23,618 nucleotides of DNA from an uncultured Brevundimonas sp. (GCA_946885435.1 CAMPGL010000013.1:1-23618); one strand, 5' to 3'. Positions 6,998 to 15,522 are shown, counted from the first letter of the stretch. The notes: generated by a model from the sequence alone, not told the origin. Program-made: numbers and translations.

Positions 6998-8647
6998 GTG
7001 ACTGCGCTGTTCGAACACATCCAGACGCTGGCGGCACAGCCGGGTCGCCGTTTCGCCTCGATCCTGGAAGCAGGGGCCTGGCGCGACCAGACCTACGCCG
7101 ATCTCTGGCGGCGAGCGCTGTCATTTGCCGGGCTGTTCCGCGCCTCTGGCCTGGCGCCTGACGACGTCGTCTGTTTGATCGTGAAGCCGGGCGCGGACGC
7201 CTACGCCGCCTTTCTCGGCGGGATGGCGGCCGGTGGCCTGCCCAGCTTCCTGCCATATCCGAACAGCAAACACGACACGGGGCTCTACTGGGCGCAGCAC
7301 AAGACCCTCTTCGGTCATGCGCGGCCGCGGCTGATCCTGACATGGGACGAATTGGCGCCGGAAGTGGAGCCCTGCGCGGACGGCAGTGGAGCCCGTGTGC
7401 TTCGTCTGTCGGAAGTCGAGAAAGCCGAGCCGTTGCTGGCGCCGGTTCCACGCGGCGAGGACGATCTCGCCCTGTTGCAGCATAGCTCCGGCACGACGGG
7501 TCTGAAGAAGGGCGTGGCGCTGTCCTACGGGGCCATCGCGCGGCAGGTTGACGCCTACGCCAAATCGCTGGGGGTGAGCTCGGATCGGCCGCCCGTCGTA
7601 GCGTCCTGGCTTCCGCTCTATCACGACATGGGGCTAGTCTCGAGTTTCCTACTGCCGCTGAGCCTGGGCGGGAGCATCGTGCCGATCGATCCGTTCGTCT
7701 GGACGTCGCGACCGACGCTGCTGTGGGATGCGGTCGAGCGGGCGAAGGCGACGCACGCCTGGCTTCCCAACTTCGCCTTCCAGCATCTCGTCAGGATGGC
7801 GCCGCCGGGGCGCACGTGGGAGCTTGGCTCGCTACAGGCCCTGGTCAGCTGTTCGGAGCCCTGCAAGGCCGCGACCTTCGACGCTTTCCTGACGCGATAC
7901 GCCGATAGCGGCGTGCGTCCGCAGACGCTCCGCACATGCTACGCCATGGCCGAGACGGTTTTCGCGGTGTCGCAGAGCACACCGAACCAGCCTGTTCGAC
8001 GTGTAACGGTGTCTCGGGAGAGTCTGGAGCGGGAAGGGCCGGTGGACTTGGCTCGAGACGGTGTCGAGTTGTTGTCGAATGGGCCGTTGCTGGAGGGCTT
8101 GGAGGCTCGGGTGCTGGCCAACGGCGAGCCGGCCGGCGAGGGGGTCATGGGCGAGATCTGCGTGCGCGCGCCTTTCCTGTTTGACGGCTACTACAAGAAT
8201 CCTTCGGCGACCGAGGCGGCCTTCGATGCCGACGGCTGGTACCGGACGGGCGATCTGGGCTTCCTCGACCAGGGTGAGCTGTTCGTCGCCGGCCGGTTGA
8301 AGGACGTGATCATTGTCAACGGCAAGAACATCTTCTCGCATGACGTGGAGGCGGCGCTGCTCGGCATTCCGGGGCTGAAGGCCGGACGTGCCGTAGCCAT
8401 CGGTCAGTTCGACGCAGCCCTGGGGTCCGAGAAGCTGATCGTCATCGCCGAGGTCGAAGGCGACCAGGACCCCTCGGGCGTGATGGCCGAGATCAACCGG
8501 GCGGTGCTGCGCGAGACCGGCGTGCCCTGCGGCGACGTGCGACTGGTTGAGCGGGGCTGGCTCATCAAGACAACCAGCGGCAAGATCAGCCGCTCTGAGA
8601 ACCTCAAGCGATACGAGGCGCGTTTCGGCGCCGGGAGCCAGACATGA
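6998..8647 (+). CDS. Fatty acyl-AMP ligase / acyl-ACP synthetase-like enzyme
   Basis: The 549-residue protein is an ANL-superfamily adenylating enzyme. It has the P-loop HSSGTTGLKKG (162-172), a substrate-pocket segment SWLPLYHDMGL (203-213) typical of fatty acyl-AMP ligases, YAMAET (315-320), the ATP-binding WYRTGDLGF (414-422), hinge GRLKDVIIVNGKN (432-444), and the C-terminal catalytic K529 in TTSGKISR. The predicted reaction is fatty acid plus ATP to acyl-AMP, then transfer to a phosphopantetheine thiol. The ACP gene overlaps its stop by 4 bp, so that ACP is the expected acceptor. The start is GTG with a weak upstream AGGCGG; no better start is visible. No polyketide or peptide synthetase gene follows, so the acyl-ACP consumer is unknown. 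Confidence 0.9.
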   Translation: MTALFEHIQTLAAQPGRRFASILEAGAWRDQTYADLWRRALSFAGLFRASGLAPDDVVCLIVKPGADAYAAFLGGMAAGGLPSFLPYPNSKHDTGLYWAQHKTLFGHARPRLILTWDELAPEVEPCADGSGARVLRLSEVEKAEPLLAPVPRGEDDLALLQHSSGTTGLKKGVALSYGAIARQVDAYAKSLGVSSDRPPVVASWLPLYHDMGLVSSFLLPLSLGGSIVPIDPFVWTSRPTLLWDAVERAKATHAWLPNFAFQHLVRMAPPGRTWELGSLQALVSCSEPCKAATFDAFLTRYADSGVRPQTLRTCYAMAETVFAVSQSTPNQPVRRVTVSRESLEREGPVDLARDGVELLSNGPLLEGLEARVLANGEPAGEGVMGEICVRAPFLFDGYYKNPSATEAAFDADGWYRTGDLGFLDQGELFVAGRLKDVIIVNGKNIFSHDVEAALLGIPGLKAGRAVAIGQFDAALGSEKLIVIAEVEGDQDPSGVMAEINRAVLRETGVPCGDVRLVERGWLIKTTSGKISRSENLKRYEARFGAGSQT

Positions 8648-8889
8648 GCCAGACCTTTCCGATCGAGCGGCTATACGCCGTGATGGGCGAGGTCTTCGGC
8701 CTGCGAGACTTCGCCCTGCAGCCCCACATGAGCGCCGCGGACGTGCCCGGGTGGGACTCGCTCCACCACGCCGTGCTGATCATGCGACTGGAGGCGGAAA
8801 CGGGCCTCGACCTGTCCGGTGTCGAGACCGCCGACCTCCCCGATATCGCGGCGCTCCACGGCGCCATAGTGCAGCGCCTTGCCGGCTAG
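8644..8889 (+). CDS. Acyl carrier protein
   Basis: The 81-residue carrier protein has the phosphopantetheine site S39 in PGWDSLHH, followed by the acidic helix II (EAETGLDLSG) usual for carrier domains. Its start overlaps the acyl-AMP ligase stop (ATGA), indicating coupled translation. The W-D-S-L motif resembles stand-alone and polyketide-type carriers more than the D-S-L of the housekeeping fatty-acid AcpP. It probably receives the acyl group activated by the ligase and hands it to an enzyme encoded elsewhere. Confidence 0.9.
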   Translation: MSQTFPIERLYAVMGEVFGLRDFALQPHMSAADVPGWDSLHHAVLIMRLEAETGLDLSGVETADLPDIAALHGAIVQRLAG

Positions 8890-8924
8890 CTGCGTTCAGG
8901 CCTGGGGACGCTTCGGCGGCTCCG

Positions 8925-8954
8925 CTTGAACCGGCGCGGGCAAGGGCCACATAG
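8925..8954 (+). promoter_or_regulatory. Candidate heat-shock (sigma-32-type) promoter of lon
   Basis: CTTGAAC (8925-8931) and CCACATAG (8947-8954) are separated by 15 nt. They resemble the known sigma-32 pattern CTTGAAA and CCCCATNT. Transcription would start near 8960, about 95 nt before lon. lon is a heat-shock gene in many proteobacteria, which fits. Confidence 0.5.
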
Positions 8955-9054
8955 TCGGCGTAATGCCTGCCGAGAGTCGGGGGCAGGGGCCATGCTCCCA
9001 GGAGGTGGCTTCGAAGGCCGCGTGTCGCTGTCGAAGGCGGCCCTGGAGAACTTG

Positions 9055-11448
9055 ATGTCTGAGCCTGTGATTTTGCCCGTCCTGCCTCTGCGGGACATCG
9101 TTGTCTTCCCTCACATGGTCGTGCCGCTGTTCGTGGGGCGCGAGAAGTCAGTGAAGGCGCTCGATGAGGTGATGAAGGGGTCCAAGCAGATCCTGCTGGC
9201 GACCCAGAAGAATTCGACCGACGATGATCCGTCGCCCCAAGCCATCTACAGTCTGGGCGTGGTGGCCAACGTGCTGCAGCTGCTCAAGCTGCCCGATGGA
9301 ACGGTGAAGGTGCTCGTCGAGGGCAAGGGCCGCGCGGAGATCCGGCAGTTCACTGACCGCGCCGAATATTTCGAAGCTGAATACGTGCCTGTCGAGGATG
9401 CGATCGAGGAGGCCAGCGAGGTCGAGGCCCTGTCCCGCGCCGTTGTCGAGCAGTTCGAGAACTATGTGAAGCTGAACAAGAAGGTTCCGCCCGAAGCCCT
9501 CAGCTCCATCCCGAACATCACCGATCCTTCCGCCCTGGCCGACTCCGTCGCTGCGCATCTGGCGGTCAAGATCGCCGACAAGCAGGGCCTGCTGGAGACC
9601 CAGTCCGTGGCCCGCCGGCTGGAGAAGGTCTACGGCCTGATGGAGGGCGAGATTTCGGTCCTGCAGGTCGAGAAGAAAATCCGCAGCCGCGTGAAGCGCC
9701 AGATGGAGCGGACGCAGCGCGAGTACTATCTGAACGAGCAGATGAAGGCGATCCAGCGCGAGCTGGGCGAACAGGACGATCAGCGCGACGAACTCCTGGA
9801 GCTGGAAAAGCGCATTCGCCGCACCAAGCTTTCGAAGGAGGCCCGCAACAAGGCCAATGCGGAGCTGAAGAAGCTGCGCAACATGAGCCCGATGTCGGCG
9901 GAATCGACCGTCGTGCGCAACTACCTGGACTGGCTGCTGTCCGTGCCGTGGGGCAAGGCCAAGCAGAAGCCCATCGACCTGGATCGCGCCGAGGCCATCC
10001 TGGAGGAGGACCACTACGGCCTCGAGAAGGTCAAGGAACGGATCATCGAGTACCTGGCCGTCCAGGCCCGGACCGGCTCGCTCAAGGGCCCGATCCTCTG
10101 CCTCGTCGGTCCTCCGGGCGTCGGCAAGACCTCGCTCGGCAAGTCGATCGCCAAGGCGACCAACCGCGAGTTCGTGCGCATGTCGCTCGGCGGGGTGCGC
10201 GATGAATCCGAGATCCGCGGTCACCGCCGGACCTACATCGGCTCCATGCCCGGGAAGATCATTCAGTCCATGAAGAAGGCGAAGACGACCAACGCCTTCA
10301 TCCTGCTCGACGAAATCGACAAGATGGGCTCGGACTGGCGCGGCGACCCGTCCTCGGCCCTGCTCGAGGTGCTGGACCCGGCGCAGAACTCGACCTTCGG
10401 CGACCACTATCTGGAGGTCGATTACGACCTGTCGCCGGTCATGTTCGTCACCACGGCCAACAGCCTGAACATGCCCCAGCCGCTGCTGGACCGCATGGAG
10501 ATCATCCGCATCTCCGGCTACACTGAGGACGAGAAGGTCGAGATCGCCAAGCGCCACATCCTGCCCAAGCTGGCCAAGGACCACGGCCTGAAGGAAGGCG
10601 AGTGGATCGTGCCGGAAGAGAGCATCCGGGACCTGATCCGCTATTACACGCGCGAAGCCGGCGTCCGAAACCTGGAGCGCGAGCTCGGCGGCCTGGCCCG
10701 CAAGGCGGTGCGCGAAATGGCCAAGGAGAAGCTGGTCTCGATCACCGTCGATAAGGAGCGGCTGGCCCGCTACGCCGGCGTGCGCAAGTACCGCCATGGC
10801 GAGACGGACGAGACCGATCAGGTCGGCATCGTCACCGGCCTGGCCTGGACCGAGTTCGGTGGCGACATCCTGACCATCGAGGCGGTGAAGATGCCCGGCA
10901 AGGGGCGCATGACCGTGACCGGCAATCTGAAGGAGGTCATGAAGGAGTCGATCTCCGCGGCCGCCTCCTACGTGCGGGCGCGCTCGCTGGTGTTCGGCAT
11001 CAAGCCGCCGGTCTTTGAGACGACGGACGTCCACGTGCACGTGCCGGACGGCGCCACGCCCAAGGACGGTCCGTCCGCCGGCATCGCCATGGTGACGGCC
11101 ATGGTCTCGGTGCTGACCGGCAATCCGATCCGCAAGGACCTGGCCATGACGGGCGAGGTGACCCTGCGCGGACGCGTCACCGCCATCGGCGGCCTGAAGG
11201 AGAAGCTGCTCGCGGCCCTCCGCTCCGGCCTCAAGACGGTCCTCATCCCGCAGGAGAACGTCAAGGATCTCGAGGACATCCCGGCCAATGTGAAGGAAGC
11301 GCTGGAGATCATCCCGGTGTCCAACGTGGACGAGGTTCTCAAGCACGCCCTGACCCAGCCGCTGACGCCGGTGACCTGGGACCCGGAAGCTGAGCCGCTG
11401 CCGCGACCGGCCCCGCCGGAGGACGTCGGAGGGGTGATCGCCCACTAA
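9055..11448 (+). CDS. lon: ATP-dependent protease Lon
   Basis: The 797-residue protein is the usual length for bacterial LonA. An N-terminal substrate-binding domain ([20 protein letters not shown]) and a helical linker (about 180-300) precede the AAA+ module, with Walker A GPPGVGKT (352-359, K358) and Walker B LLDEID (D419, E420). The C-terminal protease has the Ser-Lys dyad S674 (DGPSAG) and K717 (GGLKEK). It degrades misfolded and regulatory proteins in the cytoplasm; in Caulobacter, Lon is known to degrade CcrM, DnaA and SciP. ATG 9055, with GGAGA a few bases upstream, begins the conserved N-terminus, so the in-frame TTG at 8926 is rejected. A candidate heat-shock promoter precedes it and a strong terminator follows. 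Confidence 0.97.
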   Translation: MSEPVILPVLPLRDIVVFPHMVVPLFVGREKSVKALDEVMKGSKQILLATQKNSTDDDPSPQAIYSLGVVANVLQLLKLPDGTVKVLVEGKGRAEIRQFTDRAEYFEAEYVPVEDAIEEASEVEALSRAVVEQFENYVKLNKKVPPEALSSIPNITDPSALADSVAAHLAVKIADKQGLLETQSVARRLEKVYGLMEGEISVLQVEKKIRSRVKRQMERTQREYYLNEQMKAIQRELGEQDDQRDELLELEKRIRRTKLSKEARNKANAELKKLRNMSPMSAESTVVRNYLDWLLSVPWGKAKQKPIDLDRAEAILEEDHYGLEKVKERIIEYLAVQARTGSLKGPILCLVGPPGVGKTSLGKSIAKATNREFVRMSLGGVRDESEIRGHRRTYIGSMPGKIIQSMKKAKTTNAFILLDEIDKMGSDWRGDPSSALLEVLDPAQNSTFGDHYLEVDYDLSPVMFVTTANSLNMPQPLLDRMEIIRISGYTEDEKVEIAKRHILPKLAKDHGLKEGEWIVPEESIRDLIRYYTREAGVRNLERELGGLARKAVREMAKEKLVSITVDKERLARYAGVRKYRHGETDETDQVGIVTGLAWTEFGGDILTIEAVKMPGKGRMTVTGNLKEVMKESISAAASYVRARSLVFGIKPPVFETTDVHVHVPDGATPKDGPSAGIAMVTAMVSVLTGNPIRKDLAMTGEVTLRGRVTAIGGLKEKLLAALRSGLKTVLIPQENVKDLEDIPANVKEALEIIPVSNVDEVLKHALTQPLTPVTWDPEAEPLPRPAPPEDVGGVIAH

Positions 11449-11457
11449 TCCCTTGTG

Positions 11458-11497
11458 GAAACGTGGTTTCATGGCCGTGAAACCGCGTTTCCCTTTT
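11458..11497 (+). terminator. Intrinsic terminator after lon
   Basis: Arms 11458-11471 and 11478-11491 form a 14-bp stem (one G-U pair) around loop TGGCCG, followed by CCTTTT. It starts 10 nt after the lon stop. Confidence 0.85.
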
Positions 11498-11524
11498 GAC
11501 GCGAGGGAAAAGCTGTTCTCTTAT
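11496..11524 (+). promoter_or_regulatory. Candidate promoter of the HU gene
   Basis: TTGACG (11496-11501), a 17-nt spacer, then TCTTAT (11519-11524) fits a housekeeping promoter. The -35 box begins inside the T-run of the lon terminator. Transcription would start near 11531, giving about a 65-nt leader before the HU start codon. Confidence 0.5.
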
Positions 11525-11595
11525 GCGTCCGCAAGGGGCGCGCTGAGTCGGCTAGACGGCCAGCCGGAGCCTCCAGAAGGGTTGGGAGACCACAG

Positions 11596-11871
11596 ATGAC
11601 CAAAGCCGAACTCATCGCCGCCATGGCGGACGGAGCCGGGCTCAGCCGCGACCAGGCCAAAAAGGCCCTGGACGCTTTCACCGACGCCGTGACCGACTCG
11701 CTGAAGAGCGGCCAGGATGTCCGCCTCGTCGGCTTCGGCACCTTCGCGGCCGTGAACCGCGCCGCCGGCACCGCGCGCAACCCGCGCACCGGTGAGACCG
11801 TGGCTCGCGCGGCGTCCAAGACCTGCCGCTTCCGCGTCGGCGAAGGCCTGAAGACCGCTCTGAACGGCTAA
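11596..11871 (+). CDS. hup: HU family DNA-binding protein
   Basis: The 91-residue product is a full-length HU-type nucleoid protein. MTKAELIAAMA starts the helical dimerisation part, GFGTFAAVNR (46-55) leads to the DNA-binding arm, and RNPRTGE (61-67) carries the arm-tip proline and arginines that intercalate in the minor groove. It binds and bends DNA without strict sequence preference. GGGAG precedes ATG 11596. It sits directly downstream of lon, a common alphaproteobacterial order, but between its own promoter-like site and its own terminator, so it is probably transcribed separately. Confidence 0.95.
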   Translation: MTKAELIAAMADGAGLSRDQAKKALDAFTDAVTDSLKSGQDVRLVGFGTFAAVNRAAGTARNPRTGETVARAASKTCRFRVGEGLKTALNG

Positions 11872-11894
11872 GGCTGGTTCGAGAGTTTGCGAGA

Positions 11895-11930
11895 GGGCGC
11901 GAGGCTTCCGGGCTTCGCGCCCTTTCCGTT
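11895..11930 (+). terminator. Intrinsic terminator after HU
   Basis: Arms 11895-11905 and 11912-11922 pair over 11 bp (one G-U), loop TTCCGG, then TTTCCGTTT. It begins 23 nt after the HU stop and ends just before tRNA-Val. Confidence 0.85.
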
Positions 11931-11931
11931 T

Positions 11932-12006
11932 GGGCGGCTAGCTCAGCGGTAGAGCGTCTCGTTTACACCGAGAGGGTCGGGGGTTCGATCCCCTCGCCGC
12001 CCACCA
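11932..12006 (+). tRNA. tRNA-Val (anticodon TAC)
   Basis: A complete cloverleaf is visible. Acceptor GGGCGGC pairs with GCCGCCC, and the D-arm is GCTCAGCGGTAGAGC. The anticodon stem TCTCG/CGAGA encloses loop TTTACAC, with the anticodon TAC at 11964-11966. The T-arm has TTCGATC. The 3' CCA is encoded (12004-12006). It reads GUA and related Val codons. Confidence 0.97.
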
Positions 12007-12018
12007 TCTCCAAAGCAA

Positions 12019-12048
12019 AAGGGCCGTCGGATCGCTCCGGCGGCCCTT
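12019..12048. terminator. Hairpin terminator between tRNA-Val and the autotransporter
   Basis: Arms 12019-12031 and 12036-12048 make a 13-bp stem with loop TCGC. On the plus RNA it pairs fully (one G-U); on the minus RNA there is one A-C mismatch, but the tail is better (TTTTGCTTTG). It probably serves both the tRNA and the convergent autotransporter gene, whose stop is about 20 nt away. Confidence 0.75.
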
Positions 12049-12069
12049 CGCTTGTGTGATCGGCTCGCC

Positions 12070-15000
12070 CTAGAAGCGGAAGCTGGCGCGGAGCAGCAGG
12101 GCGTAGCGGACGTAGTCGTCGATCATCTCGGCGTCGGCCTCGACCGCCAGGAAGCCCAACTCGTTGCCGAGGTTCAGGCGGAAGCCCACGATCGGGCCGC
12201 CGCCCTCCAGGCTGTCGCCCGAGAGCGCAAACGGCGAGCCGCCCGACACGAAGCGGGCCGTCGTGTCGCCCGGGTCGTGCGAGAAGATCTGACGCCAGCC
12301 CAGCCGGATTTCCGGGCGCAGCCAGTTGTTCTCGCCGAAGCCCGCGCCGATCGTGATGGCCGCGGTCGACGAGAAGATGTGGCCTTCGCGGTCGTCCAGC
12401 GCCAGGTCGAAGCCCGCGCCGCCGCCGGTCTCCTCGTGGGCGTCCTCGCTGAGGCGGAAGTACTCGACGATCGCCTCGGGCCGGATGCTCCAGCGGCCGA
12501 CCTGGTAGTCGTAGGCCACGCCCCCCGCCAGGGCGATGCTGTAGCCGTTCCAGGACGACTCGTTCCGGCGGTTGATCCCGGTGGCGACGATCTGGCGGAC
12601 GCTGTCGAAGCTGGCGTAGCCGCCGGCCGCGCGGGTCCAGACCTGCCAGCGCGTGCCCTGGGCCCGCCAGTAGACGCCGAACTCCAGCAGCTGCGCCGCG
12701 AAGTTCTCCTCGCCCGCCGACTCCGGATCCTCAAGGTCGGAGGAGGTGAGGGCGAAGTTGAGGCCGAAGGCGCCCAAGCCCGTGCCGCGCTCGACGCCGC
12801 CGGCGATGCCAAAGCCCTCGGAGCGGAAGCCATAGGCCTCGCCGCGGTCCTTGTCGGCGTAGAAGTTGATCTCCTGAAGCCAGGCGCTGGTCTCGCCGGC
12901 GCGGGCCGGATAGCCCCGGCCGGACAGCGCTCGAGTGACGGCGTCGACGCCCGTGGCGAGCGCCATCAGCGGTCCGCCAGAGTGTTCTGGCAGGACCTGC
13001 TCGAAGAGATCGAAGAAGCCTTCGCGCGAGGTCTGCGACAGGAAGGCGTTCAGAAGCTGCTCGTCACCGCCGAGCGCCTCATAGAACGCTCCGTAGGTGG
13101 CCGACTCGGCGGCGATGAAGCCGAACTCCGCGTTCGTACGCTGCCGGGCGTCGACGTAGATCTGGTTCAAGGTGTTATCGACGCCGGCGTTCACCACGTA
13201 CATGTACGGGGAGTTTTCCTGCAGCCGCGTCTGGTCGATGGTCCCGGCGTTCAGGGTGGTGGCCGATACGATCACGAAGCGGGTCGGGTCGTCCACGAGC
13301 GAAGTGAAACGCACGCCGAGACCAGCCCCGCTGGCCACGTTTGCCGTGCCGTTGACGATGAAGCCGCCGGCCGTTCCCGCCTCCGGGTCCACGGTGACGA
13401 TCAGGTCGCCGTCGGCCCCGACATCCAGGACCGTGATGTTCAGCGCCGTCGCCTGACGGGCGTCGAGCACGCCGTTGGTGACGTTGATCTGAAGCGCGCC
13501 GTCTGAATCGGACAGCGCGCCACGGACCTGAGCGCCGCCAGTGACAGAGAGAGTGTCAGCCCCTGCCCCGAAGCTGATGTCTCCATCGACCGTACCGTTG
13601 CGCACGTCGAAGAGGTCGTCACCCGATCCAAACAGCACTTCGCCGGTGATGGCGGGCTCATTCTCGTTGTCGACGCCGTCATTGTCAGCGTCCGGATCGT
13701 CGATGCCGTCGTCGCCGTCGTCGCCGTCGTCGATCCCGTCCTGGGTGACCGTGACGCCGGAGGTGTTGGCGCTCAGGTCGATGGCGATGGCGCGGCCGGT
13801 GATGACTTCGTCACCGGGAAAGTCGTTGGCGTCGTCGTCGTCATCATCGTCATCCGTCGGGACGAGAGCCGCTTCGATCCTGCCGGTATTGGTCAGCGAG
13901 GTGAGGGTGCCCGAGGCGTCACGAATGGCGATTGCGTCACCCGCCTCTCCGCTGAGGAAAGCCTGGATGTCGCCGCTGTTGACGAGTTCAGTCAGCGTCG
14001 CGCCGGCTTCGATGTCGACGCCGACCATGGTGAAGTCCGTGTCGCCGGCACCGAAGGCCAGGATTAGCCCGCTGTTCAGCAGCCTGCCGACGTTCGTCAC
14101 GCCCTCGACGTGCACAGCCGTGCCGCCGGCGTCGAGAGTGAAGGTGTTGACGGAGCCTTCGTTCCTGAAACCGCCGGTGAGCGTGACCGCCTGGCCGGCC
14201 TCGAGGCCCAGCCGAACGCCGGTGGCCGAGATGCCCTCATAGACGCCATCAGCGGTGATCGTGCCGCGGTTGATGAAACCATAGGCCTGGTCGCCAGTCC
14301 CCACCTGGCCGATCGTGACGGCGTCCGTCAGCGAACCGATCTGGACCGCCGGCGCGGAGCCGTAGGATGTGACCGAGGCGGCGCCTTCGTCGGCGTCGTT
14401 GACCCCGTTATTGTTGTCGTCGGCGTCGTCGGTATCCAGGATGCCGTCGTCGTCATCGTCCGTGTCGTCCGGGTCGTTGACGTAGGCGAGATCGAAAAGC
14501 ACGCCCCCCGCCACATTGCCGGAAATGCTGACAGCGGGGCCGCCGATCAGGAGATCATCAGCGTCAAGCAGGCTGAGTTGGCTGGCCGGAACACCGCTCG
14601 TGTAACGGAAGCCTGTCGCCGTGATGGAGCCACCCACGGTGAAACGTCCGGAGACGTCGCCCTCCACGGACACGCCCACCGATCCGGCGCCCCGCGCGGA
14701 AACCGTACCGCCCGCCCAGACATCCCCATCCACGTCGGCGGCGGTCCGGATGCCGTAGCTCTGGTCGCCGGTGATGTTGATGGAGCCGAAGTTGCGCAGG
14801 TCGCCGATCAGACGGCTCTCGACCGAAACGGCCGCCGACTGGTTGCCCTCGACGGTGATGATCGCGCCCCGACTGTTCGTGATGTCGCCGGTAAAGTCCC
14901 CGGGGCCGGTGACGCGAATGCCGTACCGGCCGGTGCCCGTCGCGAAGGCGCCGTCGACGTCGCCGTCGTTGTCGGTGTCCGTTCCTTCGTGATTGTCGGT

Positions 15001-15327
15001 GACACTGATCTGGCCGCTGTTGGAAACGTCCGCAGCGTTGCCGCCCTGGATCAGAACCCCGGTGGACCCATCGGCCGCATTCTCGATCACGATGCGCCCG
15101 CCGCTCGCGATGGTCAGCCCATGGCTTGAGTTGATCGTGACCGCCGTGCCTGACGTCAGGCGGATCACGCCGCCGTTCGCAATCTGAATCGCCGAGGGCG
15201 ATCCATTGTTCGCCGTGGCGGTCGCAATGGGCGTCGTCCGCTCGTTGTTGATCACGACCTGGGCCGTGGCGCCGGAAGCGATCATCAACGGCGCGAGTGC
15301 GACCGCCGCCGCGAGCTTGATACGCAT
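12070..15327 (-). CDS. Autotransporter with beta-helical passenger and Asp-rich inserts
   Basis: The 1085-residue outer-membrane/surface protein starts with a Sec signal peptide (MRIKLAAAVALAPLMIASGA, cleavage after ATA23 or TAQ). The passenger (about 25-720) has many short G/N-rich repeats such as NSGQISVT, NFGSINITG, NRGTITADG, NSGLILA and NTGRIEA, typical of a right-handed beta-helix. Four Asp-rich inserts interrupt it at about 111-126, 285-315, 491-508 and 530-557. They contain DxDxDG-type motifs like calcium-binding thrombospondin type 3 or dockerin-type loops. The C-terminal about 280 residues (800-1085) form the autotransporter barrel, ending in ASFRF with the terminal Phe needed for outer-membrane insertion. 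A likely AGGG lies 10 nt before the ATG. Passenger ligand or function is unknown; adhesion is plausible by family. Confidence 0.9.
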   Translation of the reverse strand: MRIKLAAAVALAPLMIASGATAQVVINNERTTPIATATANNGSPSAIQIANGGVIRLTSGTAVTINSSHGLTIASGGRIVIENAADGSTGVLIQGGNAADVSNSGQISVTDNHEGTDTDNDGDVDGAFATGTGRYGIRVTGPGDFTGDITNSRGAIITVEGNQSAAVSVESRLIGDLRNFGSINITGDQSYGIRTAADVDGDVWAGGTVSARGAGSVGVSVEGDVSGRFTVGGSITATGFRYTSGVPASQLSLLDADDLLIGGPAVSISGNVAGGVLFDLAYVNDPDDTDDDDDGILDTDDADDNNNGVNDADEGAASVTSYGSAPAVQIGSLTDAVTIGQVGTGDQAYGFINRGTITADGVYEGISATGVRLGLEAGQAVTLTGGFRNEGSVNTFTLDAGGTAVHVEGVTNVGRLLNSGLILAFGAGDTDFTMVGVDIEAGATLTELVNSGDIQAFLSGEAGDAIAIRDASGTLTSLTNTGRIEAALVPTDDDDDDDDANDFPGDEVITGRAIAIDLSANTSGVTVTQDGIDDGDDGDDGIDDPDADNDGVDNENEPAITGEVLFGSGDDLFDVRNGTVDGDISFGAGADTLSVTGGAQVRGALSDSDGALQINVTNGVLDARQATALNITVLDVGADGDLIVTVDPEAGTAGGFIVNGTANVASGAGLGVRFTSLVDDPTRFVIVSATTLNAGTIDQTRLQENSPYMYVVNAGVDNTLNQIYVDARQRTNAEFGFIAAESATYGAFYEALGGDEQLLNAFLSQTSREGFFDLFEQVLPEHSGGPLMALATGVDAVTRALSGRGYPARAGETSAWLQEINFYADKDRGEAYGFRSEGFGIAGGVERGTGLGAFGLNFALTSSDLEDPESAGEENFAAQLLEFGVYWRAQGTRWQVWTRAAGGYASFDSVRQIVATGINRRNESSWNGYSIALAGGVAYDYQVGRWSIRPEAIVEYFRLSEDAHEETGGGAGFDLALDDREGHIFSSTAAITIGAGFGENNWLRPEIRLGWRQIFSHDPGDTTARFVSGGSPFALSGDSLEGGGPIVGFRLNLGNELGFLAVEADAEMIDDYVRYALLLRASFRF

Positions 15328-15393
15328 GTAGACTGATCCCTACGACTGTTCAGCGCGCACGCCCGTCCATCCCCCGAAACGGGTGGCCGAGAA

Positions 15394-15420
15394 CGCCTCA
15401 AGTTTCGTCTTTTTGAGGCG
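15394..15420. repeat. Inverted repeat upstream of the autotransporter
   Basis: CGCCTCAA (15394-15401) and TTGAGGCG (15413-15420) are perfect 8-nt arms around 11 nt. They lie about 70-90 nt upstream of the autotransporter start in the divergent gap. This may be a regulator site for the autotransporter or a leader hairpin. Confidence 0.45.
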
Positions 15421-15466
15421 AATGCAAGGCGAACTTACCCGGTCGCGGCGCGGCATGTCGATGATC

Positions 15467-15495
15467 TTGAAGCGTAGCTATGCAAGTGATATCAG
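15467..15495 (+). promoter_or_regulatory. Candidate promoter of the SPFH-RHH operon
   Basis: TTGAAG (15467-15472), a 17-nt spacer, TATCAG (15490-15495). Transcription would start near 15502, about 20 nt before the SPFH start. The -10 box lies within the palindrome at 15487-15505. Confidence 0.4.
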
Positions 15496-15505
15496 TCTGA
15501 CATCA
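15487..15505. promoter_or_regulatory. Palindromic operator candidate before the SPFH gene
   Basis: TGATATCAG-T-CTGACATCA is a 19-bp inverted repeat with one mismatched pair. It overlaps the candidate -10 box and ends 17 nt before the SPFH start codon, an ideal place for a repressor. The ribbon-helix-helix protein encoded in the same operon is a natural candidate to bind it; this is inference. Confidence 0.45.
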
Positions 15506-15522
15506 ACTGAGGGGCTGATGAC

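Noticed and set aside
8926..9054. Extended lon start at TTG 8926
   Set aside because: Adds 43 residues absent from Lon family proteins and would begin inside the predicted promoter; ATG 9055 has a good ribosome site.
9148..11472. 774-residue open frame antisense to lon
   Set aside because: It mirrors a certain gene; long antisense frames are expected in GC-rich codon-biased genes, and its His/Leu/Arg-rich product has no domain.
11932..12006. tRNA-Val as a phage attachment site
   Set aside because: No integrase and no second copy of the tRNA 3' end seen in the window.
13657..14475. GTC-rich repeats as a CRISPR-like or direct-repeat array
   Set aside because: They are in-frame Asp codons of the autotransporter with no constant repeat/spacer pattern.
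12052..15129. Long plus-strand frames (484 and 339 residues) over the autotransporter
   Set aside because: Antisense to a complete signal peptide-passenger-barrel protein; Val/Arg/Asp-rich shadows of the repeat.
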